Assembly: GCA_023078555.1 (NCBI GenBank) | Contig: CM041201.1 | Location: 3,541,713-3,605,712, forward strand | DNA length: 64,000 bases | Direction: 5' to 3' | Source of the DNA: Ulva prolifera | Taxonomy: Eukaryota; Chlorophyta; Ulvophyceae; Ulvales; Ulvaceae | Part shown: positions 12,201 to 24,790 of the stretch, piece after piece | Layout of the letters: each line of letters begins with the position of its first letter | Numbering within the stretch: the first letter of the stretch is position 1 | Translations under genes and position numbers: made by a program | The notes under the pieces: model-generated | Seen by the model: only the letters and a program-made list of their open reading frames with translations | Told to the model about the DNA's origin: nothing | The model's database searches: none

Positions 12201-15200
12201 TCTGCTATCAGCCTAGACCACCCAAGACCATGTCAACTACGTCAACAAACCACGTACTAGTGACATGCCTAGCTGGCCACAGACACTCAAGAGAGTGGAA
12301 ATCTGCAGAATGTAAGCTTTCCGAGCAGCAAAGCGCCTGACACACCTTGTCGTAATTGGCCATCTTAACTCGTGCGCCTGCCTCCAAAAGCAGATTCATA
12401 CGCAGGATATCACCACGCCGAGCAGCGTCAAACCATGCACCACTCTCAAAGGAAGGTGATGCACGAGCACCATTCTTCTTCAGGAGGGCAATGATGAGCT
12501 CGCTGCCGGCGTCGACCGCGTCTTGTATCGGGGAGCTATTCCACCTGCAAAGTATGCGGACTCTCCGACCACAAGCAATTTTAGGCCGACTGTGCTCACG
12601 CAGGTGTGACCTGCAGGGAGCGGAGCGGACCTATCGGTACCATTGACATCAATGCCTAGTGACAGCAGAGCTTCAACTGCTTTAAAATCTCCGGCTGCAC
12701 AGAGAGAATGAAGCACGCTCCGTCGGTCATAGTCACATGAGTGCGGATCAGCACCAGCCTTCATGCATGCCAGCTGGAGCAGAGCTGTGTCAGTTTCTGC
12801 CGCAAACTTGACAAGGGAAAACGTGTTTCGTTTCACGGATGCACCTCTCTCAATCAACAACTCTGCTATCGGGCGGCTACCGAGCATTAGGGCCTCCAGC
12901 AGGGGTGTGCTACCCCAGCGGTCCACAACATCCACTGACGCACCCCGGTCCAGCAGCATACGGACGGCTTCAACTTGTCCCTCCGCAGTGGCAAGATGAA
13001 GAGCTGTGCGCCCATCATAGTCTCCTGAAAGCAGGTTGCCTTCAGCCACAGGCCATGCACATGATACCAGCGGGGACACATGCCTATCAAAGATGGATTG
13101 CTGCCAACAGCGTGCATGTGGCATTGGTGCAGTTCCTCGGTATGTAGCAAGCTCGGGAGGCACCTGCATCTATTGGCAGCCCACGAGCGAGAAGTCGTTT
13201 CACTGCATCAGTGTGGCCAGCCGACGCTGCTAACGTCAGCTCTAGCAGCGCGGTCTCCTGCGATCTCTTGATCTCACACTGCATAAAGGCGAAGGCGGGG
13301 TGTTTCTTGTGGGATGGGCAGAGTAGCCGTGATCACTTACAAATCAAAGCCGCGTTACACTTGCAACACACACGAACATAGATTATGACATACAGCAGTG
13401 TTGCAAACAGGCCAATGGCTAGCCAACAAAATGATATCATGGTGACTGCTGCCACCTGCTATGTGTCAGAGTAACGAACCTCGGGGTGTGCAACATCATA
13501 TGAGAGGGCGGGGTTCAAGATGTCCCACATGAATCACGTAAGGGTCGTGCCTTACGGCATTCACTGAGGGGCTGCAACCAGTAAGTATTGCACTGATAGA
13601 AATTTTGCTTATGTATGATGTGGAGTTGGTCCTGAGCCGGAATAATGATCATGCACAAATGATCTCTCCGGTGCTGAGCAAGTGCTTGATGCTTGCTGGC
13701 AGCTGCACCAGCTGCTGCCAAGCCTTCCTGCCGATTCAGCATTCAAAGTCACGGCACACCTGTATGGCCATGCGCAGCTGTGCATATCCCTCCTCATCCA
13801 CTTGCTGGTCAAAAGCTTTTGTGCCACTTTCGTCGCCATCTCGTGTAAGGCCATACTGCATCAGCACATTCGTCAAGATGATGTCGCTCTGCTCTGGGTA
13901 GTGCAAGATGACAGCATCGAAGTCAGCCATGGTCAGGACCAGGACAGCACTGTCCTCATCTTCACGAGCGTGGACGCTGTAAGGCTCCGAAACCCCTACA
14001 CTAAGCTGGTCTCAGCAGAATTTGTTGGAACGATCTGCTCCAGCTATACCTCCCAGCCACAAACAAAGCAAATCAGGGCTCTGATCAAACCACAACATGC
14101 CGCATGGCACATGTGAAGACAAGGCAACAGAAGCGAACAGCCGTAGACTAGTCGCCTGCTCACCGAGCAAGAAAGATATTGCGCCTGCGACACAAGGTCC
14201 TGTGCCCTCCCCTGTCAGAAACTCAACCAGGTGTCCCTTGCCATCTCTGACAGCCAAGGTGCCTTTGATGGCAAAGCAGAGCTGCCTAGCTAGGTCCCCC
14301 TGCTTGATGACAAGCTCATTTGGCATGAGTGAAACCTCTGATAGGGACATCATCAATGTGATCAAGAACTTCTCATTGCACATTTTGAAGATGTGCATGT
14401 TACGATAGATGGTTCCCTTGCACTTTACTTGTGCCACACGGGATTGCAGTGACCGGGGCAAGCTCTACAGAAGCACCCTCGGATGATCTGTCTACATCAG
14501 AGCTCTGACAGCCATCTCACACAAACGATTGACCTCTGCGTTTTCATGACACAGATACAATCGGAGCAGCGCACCTGGAGGACGCTGGATGAAATGGCAG
14601 AAGACCTGTTTTGCTGGAACAGAACATGTGCCTCCATCTTCTTGGTGAGCTCACTGGGCAGGGCGCGTTCAGCGCAGTACAGATTGAGACCTGCCATCAA
14701 ATCTCTAGCAGCTTCCAACTCTGGGTCCTTCCTGACCAGGTAATGAAACAAAGTACCGAGGATGTAAGCATCAATTATGACCTTGATGTTCTGTGCAACA
14801 ATCGAAAGGATGACTTCCTCCATACGCTCTGGAACAGCCACCTCATAGCCAAGGTTTGTCAGTACGCTAAATCCTTTGAAAAGAATGACCTGTAAGCCAA
14901 CGGATCAGTTGATGTGCTAATGCACATTGTTCACCACGCTGCCATAGCAAGTCCAAACGACGCCTGTAGGCAGCAGACTGATGAAAAAACATCTTGCTGC
15001 TGACGCAGCATCACCAGCCAGTCCGGCGTGGAGTAGGAGCACAGCTCACCACATAATCATAAGTCGCTGACGATTCGAGCCAATTGAAGTCAGCAAACGA
15101 CTGTTGCACCCACGCATCAACCCAGTTCAGCCTGAAGAGGGACGTGTCAAAGGCGTTGTATGCGGCCAGCCCATAATACAAGCATCCGATCCAGTGACCC

Positions 15201-16859
15201 TGAACACAGGCATCCCCATTCGTCGCCACTTCAGCTATACGTGACGGGGCGGCATCCCTGTGCCATATGACAGTCAACTGTCACCTGCAACAGTGCATGA
15301 TGCGACCTGGCAGGAAGAGCAGGTGCGCACGGTTGCATATACGATGTACGAAAACTTGCAGAAGGCAATCCACTGAATATCTTCAGCCACATCCTCTTGT
15401 CGACTGGAAAAGAAAGACATTAGGTCAAAGATGCGATAGCTGCGGGCAAGTGCAGCAGAGTTCAAGACCAGGTTAGAAACATCATTGCGGTTGTGCACTA
15501 CCCACATGGGTAGCATAAGCAGTGTCCGAAGGGGGACGCTTATGAAAAGCTGGGTTTGCAACGCCGCGCCGAAGCGTAGTGCACCTTGCAGATCATATTT
15601 TACTGCTGCCGGCTGTTTGCGTGACTCGCCGGTACGTATTGACGGCACCACAGCTGTTTCGACCAAGCGGTCTGCTGTGGAGCAAACGAATCCCATGTCC
15701 AGTACCCATGCCCTGGCAAAGCGAACAGCGAAATCGAGGATAAAAACTGCATCAAAAGCCAGCTCCAGCTTGGACCATAAGCTGTACTTTCTAACAACGT
15801 AGTCTGCAGCTTGCATGCCGTATTGCTCTTCCCATTCGTGCCTGGCTGTTACGTATTCTCTAGATAGAGCTGCAAGTGGCAGGATCAAGAAGTCTGCAGC
15901 ATTGGCAAATGCTGTGACTGTGTCCCACCAGAGTAAGATTGAACTCCCTTCGCTGAAGACTGTGACAAATTTAGCAACGAATGTGGTGGCCCATGGCGAC
16001 AACATCCCCTTGAACCTGACATGTTTCTTCTGTGACAATCGCCATTTTGGTGATGTCTCCTTGTGCATAGCGGATGGCTTGGTGGTAGCAACACTGGAGA
16101 CCGTGGATCCCATCCGTATCTGGTGTATCGCTGTCGTTGATCTGAACATCTGGGAGGGCCATTTCATAAGCAATGTCGACCAGTCTTCTTTCTGCAGACG
16201 CTGCTGTGACCAATCGTCTGCAGAGGAGCTGGCCTGGCAGTCTGTTTCCTCATCATCTGACATCATGAGAGTGGTCTCATTGAACGCCACAAGTCGTGTG
16301 CAAGGGTCATTGTGATCCCTGCACAAAGATATGACACCATCAGCGTCATGTGTGTATGTGTGCATGAAAAGGTTCTGCATGCCGCACACGCTCCACACAT
16401 GGGGTGTTTAGGCGGCTGCATGTCACCTATGTTGTGACTGTCCATGCGTAGCTCTGACCAGACGAATCGGCGACACAAGGAGCTGGACTTCAGTGCAGAT
16501 CGAATACAGTAGCACGGCTGATGCAAGGTGCAACATAATATCATCATGCATAGACAAAAGAATGCGCACTCTTCGGAGTTATGACTAGCCCGAGGCGCAA
16601 ATGCTTGAGAGAGACTTCCAGTGGACACCTCGTGCAGCAACTGGTCTGTCTGAACATCGACATCCTGGTCCATGGCAGCCACAACTGTGCATGATCTACT
16701 GACACTATCCAGCTGACTTGGCAAGTCTTGAACAGCCAAATGGGGCCCCAGATCCACTGTTTGGAGTTTGGCTGGCTGAGAAGAATCGCTGATGGACCTG
16801 GAGATGTGGACATCTCTGCCGCCATCGTCTTTGGTCGGCCGCTGAATGAGGCGACTCAT
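9253..16859 (-). CDS. Divergent channel: six-TM core, cNMP-binding domain, ankyrin repeats and EF-hand-like C-terminal extension
   Basis: ATG at 16859. An acidic/Ser-rich N-terminus precedes S1 (ILLWWDTVTAF), S2-S3 (LELAFDAVFILDFAVRF) and a weakly charged S4 (ARSYRIFDLMSFF). S5 (GHWIGCLYYGLAAY, exon ending about 15052) joins exon 14889-14576, giving pore YVVILFKGFSVLTNLGYE followed by S6. The filter TTVGYG is TNLGYE here (14842-14859). The cNMP domain is in exons 14464-14162 and 13983-13761. Ankyrin exons follow, about 13263-11989, with signatures such as GDYDGRTALHLA. A GT donor after the last ankyrin exon (about 11989) leads into further in-frame exons at about 11736-9253. These encode a helical region and degenerate EF-hand-like loops (DPDGAGYVCMST, DANENSTISVSS). 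One long gene fits the splice sites best, but a separate downstream gene from about 11.7 kb cannot be excluded. No plant KHA domain was seen. Confidence 0.75.
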
Positions 16860-17505
16860 GTTAGCATTGACGGGTCTTCAGCTTCGCACATGCTGCATCA
16901 CGGTCGGTGTCTCGGGCGGACTCCTGTGTACATCCCTGTCGCAGCGTGCGCTGGCTGAAGCCGGAGATGCGGAATCATGCTGAACTGAAAGGCGGGCCAG
17001 CGCGATGTGAGAGCAGCAATGGCAAGGTACACGTCAAATATTGCCAGATTGCAGACTCGCGCCTTACGGTCGAGGATACCTGAGCGAAACGAACGTGCAC
17101 CTCTCGGCGAACAGCAGCACGCAGGCAGCAGATAGCTCAGATCGGGCGTTGAAAATTACTCCTAGACGACCACAAGTAGCTCTTCCAGATAATCGAGGAC
17201 TTCATCCATGCATGACTCGATTCGATTACACGGTGTCTGACAGCATGGCACCTTTAGCTGTGAGGGAAGAGTGCATCAGAGCTCGCGTTATGTTCGTCAA
17301 CATGATGTCAGCATACGTCTGGTTCTCATGTTCTGCGACATCCTCCGGAGAGCTAAACTCATATGCGGCGGCAGTCTCTCTTCTCTGTACGCGTACAAAA
17401 CATATATCACGCGTGGCTACGGAGCCTTGCAGCTGTTGGATTCTTGGGGCTAGTGCCAGCTACGGTGTTGACAGGATGTCGCAGAAGTAGCAACACAGCA
17501 ACCGC

Positions 17506-17576
17506 TGGTTGCGGGGTGTGCGATTCCCCTGGTTGTGGCTCGCGGTGCTACCTGCCTTGCTTGCCTTGTCCTTGTG
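17506..17576 (+). mobile_element. 5'-truncated short retroposon copy (71 bases)
   Basis: The insert is flanked by an exact 13-base direct repeat, ACACAGCAACCGC, at 17493-17505 and 17577-17589. The 3' part reads GCGGTGCTACCTGCC then CTTGCCTTGTCCTTGTG, matching the tail shared by the other copies in this window. There is no poly(A). Read as a non-LTR-type insertion by target-primed reverse transcription. Confidence 0.75.
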
Positions 17577-17739
17577 ACACAGCAACCGCGCGCACCACAA
17601 GAAGTTGAACACTGCACACGCAACGCACCGCCGGGACTCCAAACAAGACGTCCCCCCAGACACGGCAGCGCGCCAACACCACCCGCGCACACCAAAATCT
17701 CCATACTTGTCCTTGTACCACATTTGCCCACTGGCTGTG

Positions 17740-17797
17740 GTCGCATTCTTGCGATGCTCGCTGTGGTGTTGCCTGCCTCGCCGCCTTGGTCCTGGTC
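17740..17797 (+). mobile_element. Probable retroposon fragment without a clear target-site duplication
   Basis: The sequence GTTGCCTGCCTCGCCGCC followed by TTGGTCCTGGTCACAC is a diverged match to the shared 3' end of the family. The flanks are CA-rich and I found no convincing direct repeat, so its left edge is a guess. It may be an older copy. A second tail-like string, CTTGTCCTTGTACCAC, lies at about 17705. Confidence 0.35.
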
Positions 17798-18984
17798 ACA
17801 CAAACACCCGCCCACACATGCATGCACACACCCCACACTGCGGCACGCACTCAGAGACTTACGCCGCACGCGCGGATGGGGTGGCAAAGCACCACTACAC
17901 AATGGCACGCACACACAACGCTGTGTCCGGCCACCGCCGGGCACAGAAGGTGCAGGGGGAGCCCACCACCCACACTCAGACCCCCTTCTTCCCCCACATC
18001 CATGCCACCAAGCAGAGCCACCCCTCAGAGGCCAGTGAATCACCAACATCCCCACCACGTAGCACGCCAACCCTCCCGACAACACCACGGCACGTCATGA
18101 CCATGCCACTGCCAGGACGCCCCGACCTCAGGCAAGGCGCGCACCACCATCGCCACCCACAGCGCAGAGCTGCGTAGCCGGGCAGTGGAATGCTCCGGGA
18201 GGCGGCGCAGGGCGGGCGGAGCAGGGCGGCCCGCCGCCAGGCCAGATGGCCAGCGAGCGGGGCGAGGTTGTCGGAGGTGACCGCGAGTCCCATTACAATC
18301 TGCTGGGTGTGTGTTTTGGGGTGCAAGCATGTTGATGTTTATGAAGTGGTGTGGGTGCGCTGGGTTCTGCTTGTACGGGGTGCGGGTTGCTGTACACGGT
18401 GGTGGTGCCCGGCGGGTGCCTGTTCACCAGCTTGTTCACCACAGCGTCTGCAAATTTCCTCGGCTGGGATGGGATAAACACATGCAGCAGCTTGCTCAAG
18501 ACTGACAGTATCCATTGTTGTGGTCAGTGCGGCCTCATTTGGTCAGGACTTGTGGCAATTCAGTATTGTGCATGCCTACCTCCCACACCCAGCGGCCAGC
18601 CTCACAGCTGTGCAGGACATGATTCTGAAGCCCACGCCAGGGGGGCAGGGGCAAGGCTACAGCGTGCATGGGCAGATATGAATTGCATTGCAGGAGAGGA
18701 CAGCCGGGAATGGCGTTGCAGTCTACGGAGATCGTTCTTGTGGGGGTGGTCGCCGTGGCTGTTCTGTGGTCAATCCAGCATATTGGACATGATAGCTGCT
18801 GTCAAGATCATGGACTGCCGCCACTCATTGGAAGTGGGTGCCTGTCTGCCTGCCTGCGCCCTTCTGATCATCGTCGGCGGATTAGGTCGTTACCTGAGAA
18901 AAGTGGATCGCATGCATGGCTGTGCTGTCGACCAAACAGGCTTTGTCCATGTAGAACACCATCTCCACATCACACACAGCTGTG

Positions 18985-19237
18985 TTTGTTTGCTGGGCGG
19001 CCTTGGCTGCTTGTGCTTCCGGGGCTCGTGCGCCTTGCTGTTGGGCGGGGTTCGGGTGGGGATGGGCGTGTGGGCATGGGCGTGTGTGTGGTTGTGTGGC
19101 CGTGTCGCTGTATCCGGCGCGGGTGCTGCCGTTGCGTGGGTGTTTTGGTGTGCGCTTCGTGTGGCTTGCTGCGTGGTGTGCGTTGCCCCTGCTTCTTGCT
19201 TGCGGTGCTACCTGCCTCGCTTGCTTTGTCCTTGTAA
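18985..19237 (+). mobile_element. Short retroposon copy (253 bases) with 14-base target duplication
   Basis: An exact direct repeat, CACACACAGCTGTG, occurs at 18971-18984 and 19238-19251. The insert is G/T-rich and ends GCGGTGCTACCTGCCTCGC, then TTGCTTTGTCCTTGTAA immediately before the repeat. The tail contains TGTAA, the green-algal poly(A) signal, but no poly(A) follows. It is the second-longest clearly delimited copy. Confidence 0.8.
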
Positions 19238-19626
19238 CACACACAGCTGTGACTAATGGAGGTGAATTGACCGCATGCACACCGCAGTAGCACCACAGGG
19301 GCGCAGATACCAGCGCAGCAACTACGACTTGGATTTACATTGCGCATCGTTCCACTAAGGCTTTGGAGGAGAGTAACAGTCAGTTATGAGTACACTGAAT
19401 TTAAAATGTTATTATTTGAATCAAGCTGTGGTGGGTTCTACCACCGGTATCTCATTCACCAGCTGCTATACTGGAAACAACAGTTTTTATTCATGCCCCA
19501 TAAGGCTAGAGGCAGCTCTGACCTCTCCACGCACAGGCTCTGCTCCTGTGCAGTGCTCTCACCACAGCAGGCCCTGCGGACACTCGTGCACATACCAAAG
19601 CGGCTGTATGCCGGCACAACTGTGAT

Positions 19627-22074
19627 TCACGCACAGCAGGCATCTGCAGCGGCCCTGGCTTCACTGCAAGCATCTTTACCTGGTGCCTCATGCCCAGGCA
19701 GTTCCAAAGCAGTTGACTCATTGCTGTCAGGGAACGCAAACACAGCCAGGTGTTCCCCAAATGGCTTCTGCAGACGGAACTGCCGCATGTGCATGTCAAT
19801 AGACACGTGGTCCTCTGCATGCGAGAGGATTCTTGCATCGTCGTGAGGCTCCATCTCCATGATGCTGGGAGCCCAGGGCTGCAGCGAGTCTGTCACAGGC
19901 AAGAGATCCTCCACAAAGGAGAAGTGCTCCTGCCCCAAGGGGGCGTCTACCCAGTACGAGTTGGCAAGCATCCGGACTTTGAACTTGTGACCCTTGTAGG
20001 CACAGTCAGTGTACTGCCTCAGTGGCGGTCCCGTGGGCTGCAGAGACCTGGATTCTTGCTTCCGAGCAAAGTCGAACACAGGCAGTACCAGGCCTGCAAG
20101 GATAGGTAGACTATGCAGAGGTTGACGAGATCTGTGCCACGAGCACGTGCACAGCAAAAGCGGCAACAGGAGATTGGGAGCATTCTGCTCCACAGGCCTG
20201 TGTCCGGTCTTGAGGCATGCAAGCAGTTTTGAGACACATTCTGGAAGCAAAGCAGATGTGGAACGTGATGTGCACCTGGCGCATATCTATACTCCTGTTT
20301 GTGCAGGATTTTGCTCAGAGCCCCGCGCTGCCGCGCCGCAGGTCCACGTGGCATCAGGTACTCGTTCACCTGCATGGATGCCTTTGCATTGGGACACTCG
20401 TGACGATCTGCGGGTGCAGGCCTTTTGCGGCTGAAAGCTGGCAGGGTGAAGGCAGGTGGCAGCAACAGGTGGAAGCAACAGCAAAGTCCAGTCGAGGAGG
20501 TGCCCGGCGCATAGCGCAGGTGTGTGGCACAGAAGCTGAGTAGAAACCGGCATAGATGTTCTTCAAAGGCAACCTCACTCCTGACAGGTGTCTACACCTG
20601 TCGCACAGACTCGAACATTCAGACGCCCATGTGGAAGCTGCGCATGCATGCATGTCACTTTGCAATGTGGCGAGTCTGTGCCCTCAGGTGAGTGCGTCAA
20701 TTGGCCTATGCCACAAACATCAGCTGGTGCTCACGCATTCTCGCAGGCTATCATACGCCTAGTCTCCTCTGAACACTCTCCATACGCTGGGCAGCAGATG
20801 TGATCCTACTGAATACCTTTGTCTACATGTTCGAATTTGGCACAAGTAGGGATGTCAAATGCATGAAAGGCCTTGTTCAGCTCAGCATGTGTCTGAGTGC
20901 ATTCATCACATGCAAGTGCACTGGCGTGGCAATGGCACAAACACATGGCAAGTAGCGATCCCACAGTTCCTACGTCCGCACGAGGCCGTACCTTCAAGTA
21001 CGACAGGAAGTTGAATGTTTGCCGAAGCTCACTGATGCACTGCTCCCGCACGAGTTCAGAGTCTAGGTCACCACTGGGAGCTGCGTCAAGCTTCCGCCAT
21101 TGCAGAAACGCCTGGTGGCGTGCGGCATACTTGGTAAATGTGTCTGTTTTGAAGGCAGGTAGGCTGCTGTTGGTGAACATGAGCATTCGTGCCACCCCAA
21201 TGTACCTGCATCGCATCCCCAGGCACTCTGCGGACCACACCAAGCTACATCCATCGCCCCATGCAGCTAGCTGGTACCCTGCGCAGACGGCCCATTTCTT
21301 GTTGCAGTGCTAGACCACATCTCCAAGCACGCCGCGACATCCCTCGGATCCATGGTAGATTGTGGACATATCACACATTCACCACATTGGTGCCATGCGA
21401 AAACCCACCGGTGAGTCTGTTGAAGGCCCCTGCCAAGAACGCGGGTCCTCGATGACACAACCTCAGTCTGACTTCTGGTTTCATCCTGATCACCAGTGCA
21501 GCCAACGGCACCCGCCAGCAGCGGACGTCAGATCCTATTGTGCGGGTCCCCACGATACACCTGAGCAGCCACAGTTGTCATCGCAATTTAAAGCACACCT
21601 ATGATGATCAAGCCATTCTCGGAGCGCCTCCTCACGTGTGTGTCCATCCCAAACAGCGCACACTGCAGAGGTGCCAGTGAAGTTCGCGCCAAAGGGGTGA
21701 GCCCGTGTCGTGTCCAACGCCTTGCCACGGCTCAGGCCCAGGTCTGCGAGGCTCGGGACGTCTGCCGCCGAGAGGCGGGTCACCGGAGCGCTCGCCGCGA
21801 CGCGGCGGCGCCGCAGCCGCGGCAGCGGAGGCCACGGCTCGCCGTTGCTTCCTCGGCAGCACTCGTGGACGATGCCTGTCAGAGCCATGCATGTGGGGTG
21901 CTCAAATGTGGACCTGCGGTGGGAAGACCCTGTGTTGCAGGACGCCAACGCACCAGCCGCAGGCCACGCGGACGGACGGTCCACCATGCAGAGGACCACA
22001 AAAACCCACAGCCTCCAGATCTCTGCGAGTGTCAGAGAGCGCCTCCAAATGCCGATCAGTGTATGCCAGCCCAA
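19627..22074 (-). CDS. Divergent GT92-like glycosyltransferase
   Basis: The first exon (about 22074-21602) has a hydrophobic N-terminal stretch and the motif AVCAVWDGHTREEALREWL followed by DHHR. This is the N-terminal signature of the GT92 (DUF23) family (C-x-V-K/R-x-E...EWLxYH). The next exon starts at about 21206 with RYIGVARMLMFTNSS, the counterpart of the family's LGVxHFYLYDNNS. The intron falls inside the same Arg codon as in the neighbour at 22576-24790, which supports paralogy. Downstream exons at about 20992, 20588-20500, 20465-20150 and 20120-19627 are in plausible frames but diverged. I did not see the DxD segment or the HHY segment found in the neighbour. The first ATG is unclear because the upstream reading frame lacks one before the hydrophobic stretch. 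Likely a Golgi type II membrane enzyme, possibly no longer catalytic. Confidence 0.5.
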
Positions 22075-22575
22075 TAAAATCAGCTGTGCCTCAACAGCAC
22101 AGCCGTGCCATGTGTGCCGTGGTGGCCCAGCCCATTCTGTGCGGTGATTACCCCCAGCTGTTCCTATTTCCTCACAGTTCCCCGTGCCAGTGTGTTGCGA
22201 GGCTGCTGCATCACAGCAGCGTTACGTCCGCAGCGCAGTGATCCGTTCCAGCCACGCCCCACGCCCCATACAGCATGCTGGTCAGCACCGTGGCCGGTTC
22301 AATGGCAGCATAGCTGTAGCATGGTGTGTGCTGCATAGAATACAATCCCAGGACTTGCCAGGTAAGCAGGGCCTCTCGAGCACGCAGAGGCCGTGCACTG
22401 GCGTCACCATCGGTGAAAAGGTGCGACTGCGCTCCAAGCAGGCTTGGACCACCTCGGCACACGCCAGCACTGGGGCACGGCCGGTGCGGCGCGCTGTGCA
22501 GCAGGGAAGCAGGCACACCCAAGCCACAAACCACGAAGCCCCTTGGAGGGCCACAATGCATGTCCCACAAGGTGA

Positions 22576-24790
22576 TCAGCCAGAGTGGAGGATGTGTGTG
22601 GTGGAGAGAGCCTGGGGGCAGGTAGCAGTGTTGTTGAACAGGATGTCTGGCGTGAGCCGCTGAAGAAGGGGGAAGAAAAGGAGAGGGGGGTGGGCGGCGC
22701 ACTCATTCAGCACTTGGAAGAAGCCCATGCCACGCAGACTATCGCTGCGTGCGTGGTCGCCGGCGCCACGGAGGAGCTTCGTTTTGTAGTCCTCGAGGCT
22801 GCGGGTGGCATAGTGGTGGATCACGAGGCGGTGGCTACGGGCGGCCATGCCCTCTGTGACGGCAATCTGCGCGTGGTCGCACTGTGGCCGAGCGTCATCA
22901 CGGCGCGCGCACGGCACCCGCTGCAAGGCGTCCGTCACCGGAGCCGCGTTGCCTCTGCACATGCAGGCCTGTGTTGATTGGGGCCTCCTGTGAATGCCTG
23001 GTGGCGGTCGGACGGGCGGGACTGCTGCCACTCGGAACTGGCCTTCGGGAACGACAACAACGGATACTAGATGTAACAGCCAGTCTTCACAGCCAGCAGT
23101 AGCTGTAATGCACAGTGAGTGGACGCAAAAGGGGATTGCTGCCGCAGGAGATGCAGGTTGTGGGCTACGGCAGGAAGGAAGTCGTGAGTCAGTTTCAGCG
23201 GGGGGCTTGCCTGTACATGAAGCCATGCGCGTTGCTGGCTTGTGCCACCCAGAATCTGTTGGCGATTGTTTTGCCGTACTTTGTGATGCCGGCGGCTTGC
23301 TCACCATCTGAGGGTATTCCTCGTTGTGTCAGTTCCGCGAGCCTGGCAGGAGGCCACGTTGTGGGCATGCAGCTTTTGTAGTGAGCCATGGGACCTCCTG
23401 GGCTTGGGCGCTCCTTGTGTCCACCAGGACCAAAACCTCGCCACTGAAGCCACAAACCTGAAGCCCAAACGTTGTTGATGACATTGCTTTTGACAAGCCT
23501 TGCAGCCGAGTCAGCTTTGGGAGGCAATGCAAGACCAGGCGAGGCTCTGCAATCTACTTCCATTTCATAACAAGGTCACACTATGCGTTGAGCGTACGCC
23601 TGTTGCTGCCTGCGCACCTGTCGACGCAGATTGTGCAAGCACAAGATGTCCAGATTTGTTAGCATTGCATGTTCGGTAAATTCGTCACACGCTCAAGTTT
23701 ACGCCGGCCACGATCAAAGTTCCTGGCAGTTGCTGCGCACCTGGTTGAAACCGGAAGTCTTCGAGGATGGTCTTGATCTGCTGTGCATGTGGCCTGGCGA
23801 ATGCAGTGGAGTCCTCTATGACAATGAACTCGTCAATATCGATAGCTGCGATCCATGAATACTCCACACCAGATACGTTCACGCATCGCTGGTAAACGGG
23901 GATCTGCTGCGCCTCGCCTGCAACGGTGAAATATGAGACAAATCCCTCCTGGATAAAGTCCGAGAAATCTTCAGCTTGCTGGCCCCCATCTTCGTTGTTG
24001 TCGTGTAGAAGGACGTGGTCCACCCCGATCCACCTGCAATGCTTTACACAGTCACAACCTGCTTGAACTCCTGACTCAGGAGTCCTGAGTAGCGCTTTAG
24101 AGCACCACAAGCGCGATCAGCGGCACATTAATCATCACACATCATCTGAGGAAGCCGAGTCGTCGTTCCTATGTACTGCAGATTGCGGTGCTGCGAAGCG
24201 AAGTGGAGAGGGACGGTAGAGGAAGAGGAGCTCATGATCTATGCAGGGTCGTGGATTGCGATCAATGTAGGCCTAGATAACATGCTTAGAGCTCCGCGAA
24301 ACAGGCGCAGATCGTCGTGGAATGGCGAATCCTTGAGAGCCGCGCGAGAAGGCGACAATGTGTCTAGTGCATGCCACCCATCATCTCGTCAATAAACCGA
24401 ACATACAAAATTTACATCCATCATACCTCGGAGATGTATGGAGCGTTGAGAGATGTTCGTATTGTCAATCAGGCTTGTCGGGCCACCGTCAGTACTGAGC
24501 GACATGCTATGGCACGAACAGGCGCACCGGTGATACTGAAGCCATTCTCGCACGTCCTCTACACGCTCCTTCCGCATGATTGCACAAATTGCGATGCTAT
24601 TACTCCACTGCGATGAGAACGGGGACGGTGCCGTTGCACCAGCTGGTCGACGTCCAGTCAACCAAACAAGGCATGAGCAAAATAACAAGATGAAGCCCAT
24701 GTTCGAATTGTTCTTACGCAAGATGAAAGAAGGGTCGGCCGAATCGTGCCAGGAAGTGGTGTGGACAGAATATTGACGCAACAGCTGCAT
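22576..24790 (-). CDS. GT92 (DUF23) family glycosyltransferase
   Basis: ATG at 24790; a second ATG at 24700 begins a good signal-anchor (MGFILLFCSCLVWLTG). Exon 1 (to 24528) carries SIAICAIMRKERVEDVREW, then LQYHR. Exon 2 (24033-23741) continues WIGVDHVLLHDNNE and contains WIAAIDIDEFI, the family's D-x-D sugar-nucleotide/metal site. A later exon (about 23470-23200) has WRGFGPGGHKERPSPGG and KYGKTIANRFW, the usual W-x-FG-x-SGH and H/K-x-I-V blocks. The last exon (about 22975-22576) has HRLVIHHYATRSLEDYKTK, then LLRGAGD, the conserved C-terminal HY..KS..dF..K..RG block. Order and content match GT92 enzymes, which transfer sugars such as galactose in the Golgi; the acceptor here is unknown. Exon ends of the last two blocks are approximate. 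Confidence 0.8.

Larger units (their letters stand above)
16860..19626. other. GT/CA-rich intergenic region with retroposon fragments
   Basis: No gene with family motifs was found. Long open frames on both strands at 17450-19300 come from GT/CA-rich, stop-poor sequence and differ in composition from the neighbouring genes. The region holds at least two delimited retroposon copies (17506-17576 and 18985-19237) and a probable third (about 17740-17797). It also separates the channel cluster from the glycosyltransferase cluster. Confidence 0.5.

Noticed and set aside
17450-19300. Long open reading frames on both strands
   Set aside because: They arise from GT/CA-rich stop-poor sequence and retroposon inserts; translations are Cys/Val/Trp- or His/Thr-rich with no conserved motif.
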